This document shows positions 43,302-53,400 of a stretch of 64,000 nt of DNA, piece by piece (within the stretch, counting starts at the first letter, position 1; each line of letters opens with the position of its first letter). The position numbers were made by a program, and so were the translations under genes. The notes below the pieces were generated by a model, which ran no database searches, was not told where the DNA came from, and worked only from the letters and a program-made list of their open reading frames with translations. The stretch is from a candidate division KSB1 bacterium (GTDB lineage: Bacteria; Zhuqueibacterota; Zhuqueibacteria; JANLFK01; Oleimicrobiaceae): assembly GCA_034506335.1 (NCBI GenBank), contig JAPDPR010000006.1:1-64000 (forward strand), read 5' to 3'.

Positions 43302-44198
43302 CTACCGCCGGAACAGACTTTTCACGATATACCCGGCTATCTGGGGATTCTCTCGGAGCCGGCGCGTCGAATACGCGTACCAGTGTTTACCATACGGCAC
43401 GTACACACGCAAGCGATGGCCATCACTGACCAGGATGCTGCGGAGGTCTTCTTTTACGCCCAGGAGCATCTGGAACTCGTACTGATCGCGGCGCAGGCCA
43501 AGGGTGTGAATGATGCGCAGCGCGTGCCAGACCAGGCGCTCGTCGTGCGTGGCGATGCCCACGTAACAGCCGTTGCGCAGCATGAGCTCCGCCAAGTAGG
43601 CAAAGTTGTAGTTGACAATCTCAGGGTCCTTCCACGCGATCTGGTGCGGTTCCACGTAGATGCCTTTGCACAGCCGAAAATTGGCCTTGTGCCCGATGAG
43701 GCGTTCCGCATCCGCCAGGGTGCGGCGTAAGTAAGCTTGAAGCACGATGCCAACATTGTCATAGTGTTCGCGTAGGCGCAGGTAGAGGTCAATAGTATCG
43801 GAGGTGCAGGAGGAGTCCTCCATGTCGATGCGTACAAAGTTACCGTGGCGGCGTGCTTCCTCAAGGATGCCAGCTACTGTGCGGTAGCACAGGTCCTTGT
43901 CGAGCTTTAGCCCCATCTGGGTGAGTTTGAGGGAGACGTTGGCGTCCAGCTGGTGGTCGGCGATGGCCTGCAAAGTCTGCACATAGGCCTGAGCTGCTGA
44001 GGCCACCTCTTCGCGGCGAGTGACGTCTTCCCCGAGCACGTCCAGGGTAGCGCACATCCCCTGGGCGTTGAGCGTCTTGGTCACGCGAATGGCGTCTGCG
44101 AGCGTGGGGCCGGCAATGTACGGCTTGGCGAACTGCTTGACGATGAACCGGGGCACAGCGGGCATGAAAAAGACAATAAGGCGGTTCAGGAGCTTCAT
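43302..44198 (-). CDS. Proline dehydrogenase (FAD-dependent, stand-alone)
   Basis: A 298-residue TIM-barrel flavoenzyme that oxidises proline to pyrroline-5-carboxylate. Family landmarks are LDVLGEDV, VSLKLTQMGLKLD, FVRIDMEDSSCTSDTI, LQAYLRRT, the substrate-linked FRLCKGIYVEP, YVGIATHDERL and YEFQMLLGV, with the tail RVYVPYGKHWYAYSTRRLRE holding the conserved arginine pair. It is the monofunctional form, as in many FCB and Gram-positive species; no P5C dehydrogenase is in the window. A good promoter lies 50 to 80 bases upstream, back to back with that of parA. Confidence 0.96.
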   Translation of the reverse strand: MKLLNRLIVFFMPAVPRFIVKQFAKPYIAGPTLADAIRVTKTLNAQGMCATLDVLGEDVTRREEVASAAQAYVQTLQAIADHQLDANVSLKLTQMGLKLDKDLCYRTVAGILEEARRHGNFVRIDMEDSSCTSDTIDLYLRLREHYDNVGIVLQAYLRRTLADAERLIGHKANFRLCKGIYVEPHQIAWKDPEIVNYNFAYLAELMLRNGCYVGIATHDERLVWHALRIIHTLGLRRDQYEFQMLLGVKEDLRSILVSDGHRLRVYVPYGKHWYAYSTRRLRENPQIAGYIVKSLFRR

Positions 44199-44246
44199 AG
44201 TCGTCGTTCTCCGAAGCTGGACTGACCTATTTCTGCGCGCAGCCGG

Positions 44247-44275
44247 AAATTACAATCTTCTGTGCGAATTGTCAA
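44247..44275 (-). promoter_or_regulatory. Sigma-70 promoter of the proline dehydrogenase gene
   Basis: On the minus strand, TTGACA (44275-44270) and TAATTT (44252-44247) with a 17-base spacer. The predicted start is near 44240, about 42 bases before the ATG. Confidence 0.8.
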
Positions 44276-44309
44276 GAGAAAAGCGCGAGTGCACGGGGCA
44301 ACTTTTGTC

Positions 44310-44338
44310 TTGCTTTTCTTTCGCCAATGGATTATATT
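44310..44338 (+). promoter_or_regulatory. Sigma-70-like promoter of the parAB operon
   Basis: TTGCTT (44310-44315) and TATATT (44333-44338) with a 17-base spacer. The predicted start is near 44345, about 25 bases before GTG 44370. It is arranged head to head with the proline dehydrogenase promoter. Confidence 0.7.
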
Positions 44339-44369
44339 AACGCCGGTTACGGGAGTGAGGGCGAGCGTC

Positions 44370-45140
44370 GTGAAACGGCACAAGGTCATCGGCATAGCCA
44401 ACCAGAAAGGCGGGGTCGGCAAGACTACGACGGCGGTCAACCTTTCTGCGTGCTTGGCCGTGGCCGAGTATCCGACCCTGCTCATCGATATCGACCCACA
44501 GGCGAACAGCACCAGCGGCCTGGGCATCGACCCGCGCTCGACGGAAGCCAACATCTACAACGTGCTCATTGACGGGATGGATATCAACTCGGTTATTGTG
44601 CGAACCGAGTTGGAGTATCTTGACCTGGTCCCCTCTTCGATCGACCTTGTGGGTGCGGAGGTGGAATTGGTTTCGGCTATGTCCCGGGAGCACCGCCTGC
44701 GGCGCGCATTGGAAAAGTTGGCGCCCAAGTACCGGTTCGTATTCATCGATTGTCCTCCGTCGCTGGGTCTGTTGACCTTGAACGCACTGGCAGCAGCGGA
44801 CTCGGTGTTGATCCCAATTCAGTGCGAATACTATGCATTGGAAGGGTTGGGGCAGCTTCTCAATACGGTGCGCTTGGTGCAGAAGCACCTGAACAGCGAT
44901 CTGAAAGTAGAAGGTGTGCTATTGACGATGTTTGACAGCCGCTTGAACCTTTCCCTTCAGGTGGCCGAAGACGTGCGTCGCTATTTTGAGGGGCGGGTGT
45001 TCTCGACGGTCATCCACCGCAACGTGCGGTTGAGCGAGGCCCCGAGTTTTGGCAAGCCGATCATCCTCTACGATGCCATCTGTACGGGGGCCGAGAACTA
45101 TATGCAGTTGGCCGAGGAGATCATCAAGAATGGCTCGTAA
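44370..45140 (+). CDS. parA: Chromosome partitioning ATPase ParA/Soj
   Basis: A 256-residue Walker-type ATPase. The deviant Walker A is KGGVGKTTT in [20 protein letters not shown], followed by [15 protein letters not shown], the Walker B region [17 protein letters not shown], and [14 protein letters not shown]. ParA forms ATP-dependent dimers on DNA and moves ParB-parS complexes. GTG 44370 is preferred; it gives the compact Soj length and an N-terminus [12 protein letters not shown], and the promoter reading excludes the longer frame. It overlaps parB by 11 bases. Confidence 0.97.
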   Translation: MKRHKVIGIANQKGGVGKTTTAVNLSACLAVAEYPTLLIDIDPQANSTSGLGIDPRSTEANIYNVLIDGMDINSVIVRTELEYLDLVPSSIDLVGAEVELVSAMSREHRLRRALEKLAPKYRFVFIDCPPSLGLLTLNALAAADSVLIPIQCEYYALEGLGQLLNTVRLVQKHLNSDLKVEGVLLTMFDSRLNLSLQVAEDVRRYFEGRVFSTVIHRNVRLSEAPSFGKPIILYDAICTGAENYMQLAEEIIKNGS

Positions 45141-45993
45141 ACCCGCGCTGGGCAAAGGTCTGCGAGCGCTCATTCCGGAGATTCCTCCGGGAGATGAGCA
45201 AAGCGTGGCAGCGATCCAGGACGTGGCCGTGGAGAGCGTGCTGCCGAACCCTTTCCAGCCGCGCGAGCACTTTGACGCCCAGGCCCTGGAGGAGCTGAAA
45301 GCCTCCATTGCCGAGAAAGGGCTGGTGCAACCCATCACTGTGCGGCGGTTTGATGGGCGCTATCAACTCATCGCCGGGGAGCGCCGCCTCCGCGCGGTGC
45401 GCGAGCTGGGCCTCCCCACCATCCCGGCCTATGTCCTCGAGGTCCAGAGCGATGAGGAGATGCTGGAGCTTTCCATCATTGAGAACATCCACCGCGAGGA
45501 TCTTAATCCCCTGGAGGTGGCGCGTGGCTACCAGCGCCTCATCGACGAGTGCCACCTGACCCAGGAGGAGGTAGCGCAGAAGGTCGGCAAAGATCGCTCC
45601 ACGGTAGCCAATTTCTTGCGGCTTCTCAAACTGCCGCGCCGCATTCAAGAGAGCCTGGCAAATGGCGAGCTGAGCATGGGCCACGCGCGGGCGCTGCTTG
45701 CTCTCAACAACAGCGAAGACCAGATTCGCATCTGGCAACAGACGGTCAAGCATGCCCTCTCTGTGCGCAAGGTGGAGGAGTTGGTGCGCGGGGCCTTGCA
45801 AGGGCCTCGCTTGCCGAAAGTACCGGAGAAGGAACTTCCTCCCCAGGTGCGGGAAATGGAGAACCGGCTGCGCCACGCCTTGGCTACCCAGGTGCACATC
45901 AAGCCACGTGGGCGCAGGGGCATCATCGAGATCGAATACTATTCGGACGATGACCTGGACCGTTTGATCGGCCTGATCTGTCGCACACTGTAG
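45130..45993 (+). CDS. parB: Chromosome partitioning protein ParB/Spo0J
   Basis: A 287-residue DNA-binding CTPase. Residues 1-20 ([17 protein letters not shown]) form the ParA-interacting tail. The N-terminal CTP domain has [10 protein letters not shown] and the GERRLRA motif, followed by [20 protein letters not shown]. The helix-turn-helix is [24 protein letters not shown], and the C-terminal dimerisation region ends with [19 protein letters not shown] 45130 lies inside parA, which suggests translational coupling. I did not find a parS-like palindrome (GTTTCACGTGAAAC type) in the window. Confidence 0.97.
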   Translation: MARKPALGKGLRALIPEIPPGDEQSVAAIQDVAVESVLPNPFQPREHFDAQALEELKASIAEKGLVQPITVRRFDGRYQLIAGERRLRAVRELGLPTIPAYVLEVQSDEEMLELSIIENIHREDLNPLEVARGYQRLIDECHLTQEEVAQKVGKDRSTVANFLRLLKLPRRIQESLANGELSMGHARALLALNNSEDQIRIWQQTVKHALSVRKVEELVRGALQGPRLPKVPEKELPPQVREMENRLRHALATQVHIKPRGRRGIIEIEYYSDDDLDRLIGLICRTL

Positions 45994-46029
45994 GGCCGCG
46001 CAAACTCAAGTGGAGGAGGGCGCAGGTTC

Positions 46030-46902
46030 GTGATAAAGCACAAGCGCCACAAACGAAGTGTGTCGGTCCTTATTGTGCCGGATGACAAGGGCGAGCCCAT
46101 CACTTTTACGCTCAGCAACCGACGCGTGCAATGGCTGAAAGTGGGGGCTGTGCTCTTAGGGTTCCACGTCCTTCTGGGTTTTGTGGGCTACTGGCGTTAC
46201 ACGGTCGTGCACGGGGAGAATCAGAAACTGACCGTGGCCAATCAGGAGCTGAAGGAAAGCACCGCGCGCATTGCGCAGCTCAGCGCTGAGCTGGCGGCGC
46301 TGGAAGAGTCGCACAACAAGATTCGTGCGGCACTGGGTATCGGCGTGGAGACCAGGAAGGGTGGCACACACGGGGCCCCCGCGCGCGAGGCTATGACCCG
46401 TAGCCCGCAGGTGGCCACCGGTGGGCCAGAGTATCCCCCCCAAACCGAGCGCACCGACCGGGCTATGGCTTTCTTTGAAGACACCGGGGGCAAGGCGCAT
46501 GATTATGCACGGAACTTGCCGACGCTTCTCCCGGTGCAAGGCTACCTGAGCGCCCGCTTCAGTCAAACGCCCGACGAGAAAGGCAAGACCCACCCGGGCA
46601 TTGACCTGGTGGCGGATGCCGGCACGCCTATCCGCGCGGCAGCCGATGGCATAGTGGCATTTGCTGGCTGGACTCACGACTTGGGCAACATGGTGCTCCT
46701 GTATCATGGCGGTGGATTCTTCACGCTGTACGGACACGCGCGACAGCTGTTGGTCTCGTCCCGCGACTTCGTCCGCAAGGGGGACTATATCGCGCTCCTG
46801 GGGAGCTCCGGAGAAAGTTCCGGCCCTCACCTCCATTTTGAGATTTGGAAAGATGGGGTAGCCGTAGATCCCAGAGACTATCTTTTGGCATTGAAAGACT
46901 GA
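46030..46902 (+). CDS. M23-family murein endopeptidase with membrane anchor and coiled coil
   Basis: A 290-residue inner-membrane-anchored LytM protein. A basic N-terminus is followed by a helix (about residues 36-58, WLKVGAVLLGFHVLLGFVG), then a coiled coil (about 60-105) and a linker. The LytM domain (about 170-290) has the zinc-binding motifs HPGIDL (H and D) and, later, SSGPHLHFEIWKDG, whose HLH pair supplies ligand and catalysis. Such proteins cut peptide cross-links or activate amidases. GTG 46030 is the start. It lies between parB and a bactofilin gene, a neighbourhood that recurs in many phyla, so it probably acts at a site set by the bactofilin filament. Confidence 0.95.
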   Translation: MIKHKRHKRSVSVLIVPDDKGEPITFTLSNRRVQWLKVGAVLLGFHVLLGFVGYWRYTVVHGENQKLTVANQELKESTARIAQLSAELAALEESHNKIRAALGIGVETRKGGTHGAPAREAMTRSPQVATGGPEYPPQTERTDRAMAFFEDTGGKAHDYARNLPTLLPVQGYLSARFSQTPDEKGKTHPGIDLVADAGTPIRAAADGIVAFAGWTHDLGNMVLLYHGGGFFTLYGHARQLLVSSRDFVRKGDYIALLGSSGESSGPHLHFEIWKDGVAVDPRDYLLALKD

Positions 46903-46942
46903 GCTGAGCAACTGGTAGGTCGAGTAGAGGAAAGAGGTGTGC

Positions 46943-47380
46943 ATGTCGTGGAAGAAGGAAGGAGATGAACTTGGCAAAAGTGGGGAGCTGAGCACCATTA
47001 TCGGGCGGGGCACGGTGATCGAGGGTTCCGTTGCTGTGGTGAACAGCCTTAGGGTGGACGGTCGCGTCAACGGCAACGTCTCGGCCACAGAGGCGCTGGT
47101 GGTCGGCAAGGATGGCGAAATCAAGGGGGAGATCAATGTGAACAACGCAGTAATTGGCGGCCATGTGGAAGGGAAGATCCTTGCCAAGGGCAAGGTGGTG
47201 CTCGAGTCGAAGGCCTACTTCCGCGGCGAGCTGCGCACCGCCAGGCTGGTGATTGACGAAGGCGCATTCTTCGACGGGAGCTGCCATATGGCAGAGCCAC
47301 CTCGGGACAAGAAGCAGGTGGCAAAGCGCGCTGGCGAGGGCGAAGTCGTAGCCACCCTTGGCCAGAACGGAGGTGCTTGA
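46943..47380 (+). CDS. Bactofilin
   Basis: A 145-residue cytoskeletal polymer protein. The core (about residues 17-110) is a right-handed beta helix with the bactofilin repeats: STIIGRGTVIEGSVAVVNSL, then VDGRVNGNV, VVGKDGEIKGEI, AVIGGHVEGKI and SKAYFRGELRTARLVIDEGA, ending in FFDGSCHM. Short disordered tails flank it. Bactofilins bind membranes and recruit murein hydrolases; in Myxococcus, BacNOP also hold ParAB-parS in subpolar scaffolds. The parAB-M23-bactofilin order here fits both uses. ATG 46943 has GAGGTG seven bases upstream. Confidence 0.96.
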   Translation: MSWKKEGDELGKSGELSTIIGRGTVIEGSVAVVNSLRVDGRVNGNVSATEALVVGKDGEIKGEINVNNAVIGGHVEGKILAKGKVVLESKAYFRGELRTARLVIDEGAFFDGSCHMAEPPRDKKQVAKRAGEGEVVATLGQNGGA

Positions 47381-47408
47381 GAGCGCCCTATCTTCATCCT
47401 TCCGACAC

Positions 47409-47432
47409 CTTCCGGCACGAGTGGGCCGGAAG
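47409..47432. terminator. 8-bp hairpin after the bactofilin gene
   Basis: CTTCCGGC (47409-47416) pairs with GCCGGAAG (47425-47432) around an 8-base loop, between the bactofilin stop and the next promoter. No T-tract follows, so this is a probable transcript-end stem, not a proven intrinsic terminator. Confidence 0.45.
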
Positions 47433-47458
47433 CGGCGGCCTGCGCTGAGGAATTCCTC

Positions 47459-47487
47459 TTGACATAGTGCCAAAATGTTCGTATAAT
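47459..47487 (+). promoter_or_regulatory. Perfect-consensus sigma-70 promoter of the TPR/Exb cluster
   Basis: TTGACA (47459-47464) and TATAAT (47482-47487) both match fully with a 17-base spacer. The predicted start is near 47494, about 66 bases before ATG 47560. It is the likely origin of transcription for the seven genes that follow up to the terminator at 58388. Confidence 0.9.
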
Positions 47488-47559
47488 ACGGCAGACCAGC
47501 AAGCGGCGCCGCGGCCGCAAATGCCTTGCTGCACAAGAACAGAGCACGAGAGCGCAACT

Positions 47560-50451
47560 ATGAGGTCTTCGAGGCGACACGAGAGGTGGAAAAGGGTGGG
47601 AGGCGTTCTGCTGTTCTGCATAGGCTGCCTTGTGTCGGGCCTTTTTGCCGCCCTGCTTTCACCTCCCCACGACCAGGAGGTCACCTCGGTCTTCCAAGAG
47701 CGGCTGCGCCAGTACGTCGCCTGGCAGAGCGAGGGCTTCCTCACCTGGCTTGTTGCCAAAGAGAAGCAGCTCGTTCAATTGATCAGGCTGGTTTCCCAAG
47801 AGACTGAGGCTCGTCTTAAGGAGGGTCAGCCCCCCCAGACGTTGGTCTTCCCCACAGTGTACGGTCCTGCCGATTCTTTAGCTGCTGCATATGCCCGCGA
47901 AATCCAGCAGCTGCTTCTCATTTACGACGACCTGAGCGCCCTGGAGCGGTCCTTGTCCGGCGAGGACTTGCAGCTATGGGAGGAGGTGGTGCGCACCAGG
48001 GATGAGGTTATCGCCGCTCTGGAGGACCGTAAGATCTACAGCGAGGTGGGGTATACTCCGACTGACCTTGGAGCGCTTGTCAAAGACTTCTCGCGCGAGG
48101 TGGATTCCCTTTTGGCCCTGTACGACCGACTGGCGCGTCTCGAGCGGACGCCTGCCGTCGTCGGCAATCCGCAGGCTCTTCAACAGATTGCCCAGCAGAA
48201 AGAGCACATAGCCACGGCCATTGCTCAGATCCGTCCCCCTTCGCCCGTGGCGCAACGGGTCGTTCAGGCCTACTTGAGCGAGGCTGACAGCCTTGTGAGG
48301 GTCCTCCGCATGCTGGACACCATAGTGGTCCCTGAGGGGGACAGTGCGGCTATCGTGCGGGAGACCCTGTTGCGTACTAAGTGGGAGCTGCTGGACAGAG
48401 TCGACCAGCGCATGGTCCGCCTGGCGGGCTACCAAGGACCTTTACCGGCCTCGGGGCTCACGGTCTCAGAGTTTCTGGCAGAGTGGGAGAGGGAGCGGAC
48501 GGCCGACCTGGAGGCGCGCTTTGCCGCTTACCTGGTGGCAAAGCGGGCGCTCATTGAAACTGCCACCGACAAGCAACGCGACCGTATGCTGGCTCGCGAA
48601 GTGAAAGATGCCCTCGCCAACTATGCACAAGGTGACTATGTGCTCGCCGAACTCCAGCTGGCTGCAGTGCTAGAACATTACGGCCAGTACTACCGTGGCT
48701 TGGACCCTGTCATCTTCTACCGCAGCGAGTGCTTTTTCGCCCAGGGTTATCTCGATGCCGCCCTGTCCGGCTACCAGGAGATCGTCGACACGCAACCCGC
48801 CTCCGCATACTTCACCGAATCGCTTCTGCGCCTCATGCAAATCAGCGCCGTGTACGGGCGCAAAGCCGATTTCTACCGCTACTTTGACAAGATGCAGGAG
48901 GCTGCCGAGCGCGCTCACCCGCAAGAGCTCAACAAAGGCTACATGATGGCGGGGTTGGCGCAGTTTCGAGATGGACGCTTTGATGAGGCTTTGGCCACGT
49001 TGGCCAAAGTATCCCCCTCTTCCCCGCATTGGATGGATGCACGTCTTCTGACCGGCGTCATCTATGCTGCGCAGAACAACTATGCCGAGGCGGTGCCAGT
49101 GTTCACCTCCTTGGCGGATCAGGCCACTCTTCCCTGGACCGATCAGCGGGCGGTAGAAATCCGGAACGCCGCATTGCTGCGCTTAGGGTTGATTGCATAC
49201 CAGCGTGGCGAGTACAGCCGGGCTGAAGAGTACTTTGCCCGCATTTCCTCGGGGTATAGGGAACTGGACAAGAGTGTGATCGCCGCGGCGTGGGCTGCGT
49301 TCAAGCAGGGCAACTATGAGTTGGCCCTTACCACCTGCCAGCGATTGGTGGCCGATTTCCCCGCGTCCCCGTATTCCTATGAGGCCTTGGTGTTGGCGGC
49401 GCACTGTAACCGCATCCTGGGCAAGAAAGACCAGGCGCTGGCTGCACATCGCTATGTGGCAGACGCGCGCGGGGCAGTGGAGGTGGCTGGTCAGTATCAG
49501 ACTGAGTTGCAGCGGCTCATCGCTCAGGTCCAGGCGCTCAACCGCCTGGAAAGGGAGGCGCTCGACCGCAGGGACCTGCTCACCTACCCCGAAATAGTGC
49601 GGCTGAGAAAGGCCATCCAGCAGACGCTGGACACGGTCCGCTATCGCTCCAATCTTGGCGTGCGTTTACTCGCTGACCTACGAGATGAGACTCAGGGCCT
49701 GCTGGATCAGATTGAAGCCCTGGGTGTGCTGATTGCCGAAGCGCAGGCCGCTGGCCGGGAAGACCTAGCGGCAGAGGCGGAGGGGCGCAGGTTCCGGCTG
49801 CTGGAGATCCTCGCCGACCTCCATGCCAGGCCGGCGACACTTAATTCCAGCTACTTGCTCGATTTCCCCGCAGTGGCACGAGAGATGGAGATGCGCTACC
49901 GGGCGCAGTCCATTGCCACGGTGGTGCAGGAATTGGAGGCGGAGCGGAACCGCGTAGCCGCAAACCTTGAGGGCCTGCGCACCTTGCAAAACGGCGACAA
50001 GCCGCTCCCCTTCTCCGCGCAGTTCGAGCTGGAACTGATCGAGCGCCGCCTCCGCTCGTTACAGAACGACCTGAGCAGGTTTCGCGCGTGGGTGGCAAGT
50101 CAGCCGGTGGAGCAAATTGGATCCCAGCTCCAGGAGTGGGCTGATCGCGCGGGATTCGAGATGAGCGATATCGCCTACTCTTCACTGCAGGAGGAGGAGC
50201 AGGCGGTGGAGAGCTATGCAGAGCGCCTTGCTGCGGTGAATGCCTTACTTGAGGCGCGCCGCCAGGCGCTGAACGCCCACTTGGTCGAGCTCGACCGGCA
50301 GGTGGCCCAACTCCAGGCGGAGGCAGAGGCGAAAAGGGTGGCTCAAGAACGCGAGCAGCGGGCTCACTATTTCAAGACCGCGTACTTTGATACCACCGAA
50401 CGCGAAGAGAGTGTCTCGCGCGTGGGGAGTCGTCCACGGCAACCGTACTAA
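47560..50451 (+). CDS. Large membrane-anchored TPR and coiled-coil protein
   Basis: A 963-residue protein. A single N-terminal helix (about 16-35, VGGVLLFCIGCLVSGLFAAL) acts as membrane anchor or uncleaved signal. Residues about 40-320 are helical with regular Glu/Leu patterns. TPR-like repeats are clear from about 350 to 650, for example GDYVLAELQLAAVLEHYGQ, GYLDAALSGYQEIV, GRFDEALATLAKVS and GNYELALTTCQRLV. The last 300 residues are long coiled coil. The role is probably a periplasmic scaffold. It is the first gene of the cluster and is followed 14 bases later by a second, larger TPR gene. ATG 47560 is used; upstream in-frame codons precede the promoter start. Confidence 0.85.
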   Translation: MRSSRRHERWKRVGGVLLFCIGCLVSGLFAALLSPPHDQEVTSVFQERLRQYVAWQSEGFLTWLVAKEKQLVQLIRLVSQETEARLKEGQPPQTLVFPTVYGPADSLAAAYAREIQQLLLIYDDLSALERSLSGEDLQLWEEVVRTRDEVIAALEDRKIYSEVGYTPTDLGALVKDFSREVDSLLALYDRLARLERTPAVVGNPQALQQIAQQKEHIATAIAQIRPPSPVAQRVVQAYLSEADSLVRVLRMLDTIVVPEGDSAAIVRETLLRTKWELLDRVDQRMVRLAGYQGPLPASGLTVSEFLAEWERERTADLEARFAAYLVAKRALIETATDKQRDRMLAREVKDALANYAQGDYVLAELQLAAVLEHYGQYYRGLDPVIFYRSECFFAQGYLDAALSGYQEIVDTQPASAYFTESLLRLMQISAVYGRKADFYRYFDKMQEAAERAHPQELNKGYMMAGLAQFRDGRFDEALATLAKVSPSSPHWMDARLLTGVIYAAQNNYAEAVPVFTSLADQATLPWTDQRAVEIRNAALLRLGLIAYQRGEYSRAEEYFARISSGYRELDKSVIAAAWAAFKQGNYELALTTCQRLVADFPASPYSYEALVLAAHCNRILGKKDQALAAHRYVADARGAVEVAGQYQTELQRLIAQVQALNRLEREALDRRDLLTYPEIVRLRKAIQQTLDTVRYRSNLGVRLLADLRDETQGLLDQIEALGVLIAEAQAAGREDLAAEAEGRRFRLLEILADLHARPATLNSSYLLDFPAVAREMEMRYRAQSIATVVQELEAERNRVAANLEGLRTLQNGDKPLPFSAQFELELIERRLRSLQNDLSRFRAWVASQPVEQIGSQLQEWADRAGFEMSDIAYSSLQEEEQAVESYAERLAAVNALLEARRQALNAHLVELDRQVAQLQAEAEAKRVAQEREQRAHYFKTAYFDTTEREESVSRVGSRPRQPY

Positions 50452-50465
50452 ACCGGGTAACGCTT

Positions 50466-53400
50466 ATGCCCATGCAGCCCAGATCCTGGCTCGTCAAGGC
50501 CTTCATCGTAACGGGAATGGCTCTGGCGGTATTCGCCTCTGCGTGTGCGCAAACGCCGGCGGATTCCCTCGCCCGGGTGTTCCGTGGCCTGTTTGGCGAC
50601 AGCACGCTGGCCTCGTATTCCCTTGAGGAACTGCAGGCCTATCGCCAGCTGTACGCCAGCCGGTTGGCAGCGCGAGAGCGCGAGCGTGCTGTGCTTCGCC
50701 AGCGTGGTATCCGCGATGCGGAACTCTTCATCGCCCAAAACCCCAACAGCCGGGTGCTCGATGAAGTGATGATGCGCCTTGCGGAACTATGCTTCGAGCA
50801 GGCGCAAGAGGAGTACCTTGCGGCAATGCGACAATACGAAGAGGAGCTGGCCGCATATGACCGCGGGGAAAGAGCGAATCCGCCCACTGAGCCTCGCAAG
50901 GATTTCGACAAACCGCTCGGCCTGTTGCAGGCGGTTGTGGAGCGGTTCCCGCACAGCGAGTATGTGGATGATGCGCTCTACAACCGAGCCTTCATCCTGG
51001 AAGATTTGCGCCAGGACACTGCAGCGGTGGCAGTCTACCAACGGGTGGTTCAAGAATTCCCCGAGAGTCCTTACGTGCCGAGCGCGCTGCTGCGCATCGG
51101 CGAGTACTACTTTAGTCCGCCGCGCAATGATCTTCACACGGCTATCCAATACTATGAGCGCGTCCTCCAGTACCGCGACAGCCCCCGTTACGACGAGGCG
51201 CTCTATCGCCTTGGCTGGAGTCACTACCGGCTAAGTCAATTTCCGCAAGCCGTCTCCTATTTTACCCTCCTGGCCGACGATATCGAGCGCAACATGCGGC
51301 TCGACCCCCAGGGAGTGTTCACCAACCCCGCCTTGAGAGACGAGGCCGTCGAGTACATCGGCATAAGTTTTCTGGACTACGGTGGGCCAGCAAGAGCGGC
51401 GCAGTACCTACAAGAAATCGGCCATCGTTCATACGGGGCCCAAATCTTGAAGCGCATGGGTGACGCCTACCTCAAGGAGAAAGAGGAGTACGCGAACGCG
51501 ATCTACGCCTACCGCCTCCTCCTCGCCATGTATCCGGACAGTCCTCTTGCGCCTGTGGCGCAAAGCCGTATCGTCGAGGCCTACCGGCTGCTCAAGGATG
51601 AACCGATGGCCTATGTGAGCCGCAATCAGTTAGTGAGTCTTTACGGCGAAGGGAGCAGCTGGTGGGCAAAAAACACCGACGAGGCGACACGGTCTGAAGC
51701 ACGACGGTTGGCAGAAGCGGCGCTGCGGGACAACATCGCCTTTCTCTACCAGCAAGGAGAGGCCACTGGTGACCGCGATTTCTATGAGCAAGCCGTCAGC
51801 GATAGCCGCAAGTATTTGGAAAAATTCCCTGCGGATAGCAGCGCCCCTCGTGTTCACTGGAATATGGCGCTGACGCTGGATACGCAGCTCCACGATTATC
51901 CCGCTGCCTATGCGGAGTACCTCCAGATAAGCCAACGGTATTGGAACTCGCGGTATCAGCGGCAAGCGGCGGAAAATGCCGTGGCTTTGGCGCGCGAAGC
52001 CGCCCGCGAACAGCTGGCAGCGGCCGAAGCCGAGGCGGAAACCAGCCGTGCGGTCTCCCGGGCGGAGGAGGTGAAGAGAGAATCTGCCGCGACCATCCAC
52101 GCGCGTCTGGTGCACCCACCCACGCCTCTGCAGCCTACCGAGCAGAGATTGGCCGAGGCCTATGACAACTACATCATGCTCTTCCCCCATGAGCCCCAGA
52201 CGGCCCGCATGCTGGTCAATGCCGGCGCATTGTACTACAACCACAACCAGTTCAAGGAGGCGCTGAAGTACTTCAAGACCCTGATCAAGCATTTTCCAGA
52301 GAGCGAAGAGCTGGCCGATGCGCGCTACATCCTCATGGAGAGCTACTTCGGTAAGATGGACTTTGCCAGTGCCGAGGTGGTGGCCAAGCGCATCATCCAG
52401 GATAATCCTTCTCCGGAGTTGGTCTCCAAGGCGCGCAGGCGGTTGGCCGAGTCCATCTTCTTGGCCGCAGAACTGCTCGCCGAAGCGGATGAGCACGCCA
52501 GTTCGGCAGAAGAGTTTAGGCGTGTGGTGACTGAAGTGCCGGAGGTGCCATTCGGCGACCTTGCCCTATTCAACTCGGCGCTGGAGTTTGACAAGGCCCA
52601 GGAGTTCAACCGGGCAATTGATGCATACCTGCAACTCCTCGCGGGGTGGCCTTCCTCCCCCTATCGCTTCGACGCCCTCAACAACCTGGCTTTCGACTAC
52701 CGGGAGGTAAATGACTTTTATAACGCGGCGCTAACGTACGAGCGGCTGGCTTCCTTGCACCCGGATGCGGAAAAGGCCAAGGACGCTCTGTTTAACGCCA
52801 GCGTCTGTTTTGCCGCAAGCGAGGACTGGGGTCAGGCTATCCGCGTGAACCGCCTTTTCTTGGAGCGGTATCCCCAGGCGCGTGAAGCTGAGGACCTGGC
52901 CTATGATATTGCCGGGTACTACCTGAAGCTGAGAGACTGGCAGAAGGCCAGCGAGTCGTACGGCGAGTTTGTGGCCAAGTATCCGACCTCACCGCGGGTG
53001 GTGGAGAGTTACTATCGGAGGGGTGAATACTTTGCTGAGCAAGGCAATCGAGAGGAGGCAGCGGTAGAATACCGAAAGGCCGTGGCCAGCCATGACGAGC
53101 TCAAGGCCAAAGGTCTCCCTGGCAATGACTTTTACGCTGCGGAGGCGCTTTTTGCCCTGGCGGAGCTGGACTTTGCGCGGCTGGCTGCTATCGAGCTGCG
53201 CCTGCCCAAGGCCCGGCTGCAACGCTCCCTACAGGAGAAGCGGGAGTTGCTCCTGCGGCTGGTTAAAGACTATACACGAGTGGCCGGTTTCGGAACAGTG
53301 CGGCTGTACGAAGCCACGTTTCGCGTGGGGAACTGTTACGAAGAGTTTGCTCGTAGTTACGCCTGGCAAGAGATTCCCCGGATGGACCCCACTGAGGAGG

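Noticed and set aside
44199-47400. parS site next to parAB
   Set aside because: No palindrome like GTTTCACGTGAAAC was seen, so none is listed; a diverged parS may exist elsewhere.
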